Of a stretch of DNA of 6,091 nt, positions 5,523-6,091 are shown piece by piece (positions within the stretch are counted from its first letter, which is position 1; each line of letters begins with the position of its first letter). The position numbers and the translations under genes were made by a program. The notes beneath the pieces are model-generated. The model ran no database searches. It was given only the letters and a program-made list of their open reading frames with translations, and had not been told where the DNA came from. The stretch is from Savagea sp. (GTDB taxonomy: Bacteria; Bacillota; Bacilli; Bacillales_A; Planococcaceae), in NCBI GenBank assembly GCA_030152265.1, contig JASLHQ010000191.1, positions 1-6,091 of the forward strand, given 5' to 3'.

Positions 5523-5577
5523 GAGAACGAACGATGAATTCAGTCATTCTAACCTCTTCCTACTGGGAGAGTTTTTT
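5519..5577 (+). terminator. Riboswitch expression platform: SAM-dependent terminator with antiterminator
   Basis: CTCTTCC (5554-5560), a TACT loop and GGGAGAG (5565-5571) form a hairpin followed by six T (5572-5577). The same CTCTTCC is the exact complement of GGAAGAG (5519-5525), whose first four bases belong to the 3' strand of P1. With SAM bound, P1 forms and the terminator folds (off); without SAM, GGAAGAG pairs with CTCTTCC and transcription reads through. This is the standard S-box logic. Confidence 0.9.
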
Positions 5578-5683
5578 CTTTATTTGAAAGAGAGACAGAA
5601 ATCATCGTTTTCACTTTCTTCTAAACATAGTAAACCGATAGGAATTAACTAATATAAGAAAAGCAAAAAAGGAGAGAGTAAAT

Positions 5684-6091
5684 ATGACAACATTATACGC
5701 AAAAGAAGGCATTCAACAATTAGGACAATTATCGAAATTAGCACAACAGCCGAATAAAGCATTTGGCGCATGGAACCAAGCGGTATTCCAAGAAGGTGCA
5801 TTATCGACGAAATTAAAAGAAATTATCGCAGTAGCGAGCGCGACGACGACAGGATGCGCATACTGCATCGACATCCATACAGGCGCAGCGAAAAAAGCAG
5901 GTGCAACGAAAGAAGAATTAGCGGAGGCAATCTTAGTTGCGAGCGCATTGAAAGCGGGAAGCGCCTTTGCGCATGCGGCGAACGCATTCCGTTCATACGA
6001 TGGAGAAGAAGGCGATACGTTGTACAAAAAAGAATACTTCAGCAAAACGAATGAATTTGGAAAGCTCGCACCTGATGCATTGAAAACATTC
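5684..6091 (+). CDS. Carboxymuconolactone decarboxylase / AhpD-like family protein, 3' end outside window
   Basis: The frame runs 136 codons from ATG 5684 to the window edge without a stop; AAAGGAGAGAG just upstream is a good ribosome site. Residues 35-105 form a CMD domain with the AhpD catalytic pattern: Glu46, Cys58, Cys61 and His65 (E-x11-CAYCIDIH), with the same spacing as Glu118, Cys130, Cys133 and His137 of mycobacterial AhpD. This points to a thiol-disulfide peroxidase or reductase role rather than lactone decarboxylation; the histidine between the two AhpD cysteines is Tyr60 here. The last residues (125-136, FGKLAPDALKTF) resemble 16-27 (LSKLAQQPNKAF), so a second CMD domain probably begins here. 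The upstream SAM-I riboswitch makes expression rise when SAM is scarce. The substrate is unknown. Confidence 0.85.
   Translation, partial: MTTLYAKEGIQQLGQLSKLAQQPNKAFGAWNQAVFQEGALSTKLKEIIAVASATTTGCAYCIDIHTGAAKKAGATKEELAEAILVASALKAGSAFAHAANAFRSYDGEEGDTLYKKEYFSKTNEFGKLAPDALKTF

Noticed and set aside
5355..5537. 60-codon open frame on the + strand
   Set aside because: It lies across the promoter, the SAM-I aptamer and P1; it has no ribosome site, and the sequence is explained by RNA structure.
5713..6054. Open frames on both strands overlapping the AhpD-like gene
   Set aside because: They are shadows created by the GC-skewed, alanine-rich codons of the real gene, which has a ribosome site and a catalytic motif.

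Overview
The window is chromosomal DNA from a low-to-medium G+C Gram-positive bacterium of the order Bacillales. The evidence is the conserved gene order yvcK-whiA-crh followed by clpP, a Crh protein with Gln15 in place of the HPr catalytic histidine, a CtsR-type heat-shock operator at clpP, AGGAGG-type ribosome binding sites, sigma-A-like promoters and a T-box/S-box style leader (here a SAM-I riboswitch). The genus cannot be fixed from this sequence alone.

Left part (1-2610), core genes. The 3' end of yvcK (UDP-sugar-binding factor for carbon metabolism and cell shape) is followed by whiA (DNA-binding protein) and crh (HPr-like corepressor of carbon catabolite repression). All three lie on the + strand with tight spacing and probably form one operon. 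They converge on clpP (- strand), the protease subunit of Clp complexes. A strong hairpin with A/T flanks separates them and can terminate both ways. The clpP promoter overlaps a near-consensus CtsR box.

Middle part (2611-4942), metabolic pair. gabD (+), a succinate-semialdehyde dehydrogenase, converges with a GntR/FCD-family regulator (-) across a second bidirectional terminator. The regulator is the obvious candidate to control gabD, but this is inferred from position only. Its promoter is so close to the start codon that the mRNA may be leaderless.

Right part (4943-6091), RNA features. A single tRNA-Arg(CCG) gene has its own promoter and a very long hairpin terminator. After an AT-rich gap comes a near-consensus promoter, a complete SAM-I (S-box) riboswitch with a readable terminator/antiterminator switch, and the start of an AhpD-like carboxymuconolactone decarboxylase-family gene that runs off the window. 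The most unusual point is this last pairing: a SAM-off switch placed in front of an AhpD-type CxxCxxxH protein, probably a tandem-domain one, rather than a methionine or cysteine gene. No insertion sequence, CRISPR array, prophage or clear new multi-gene system is visible.
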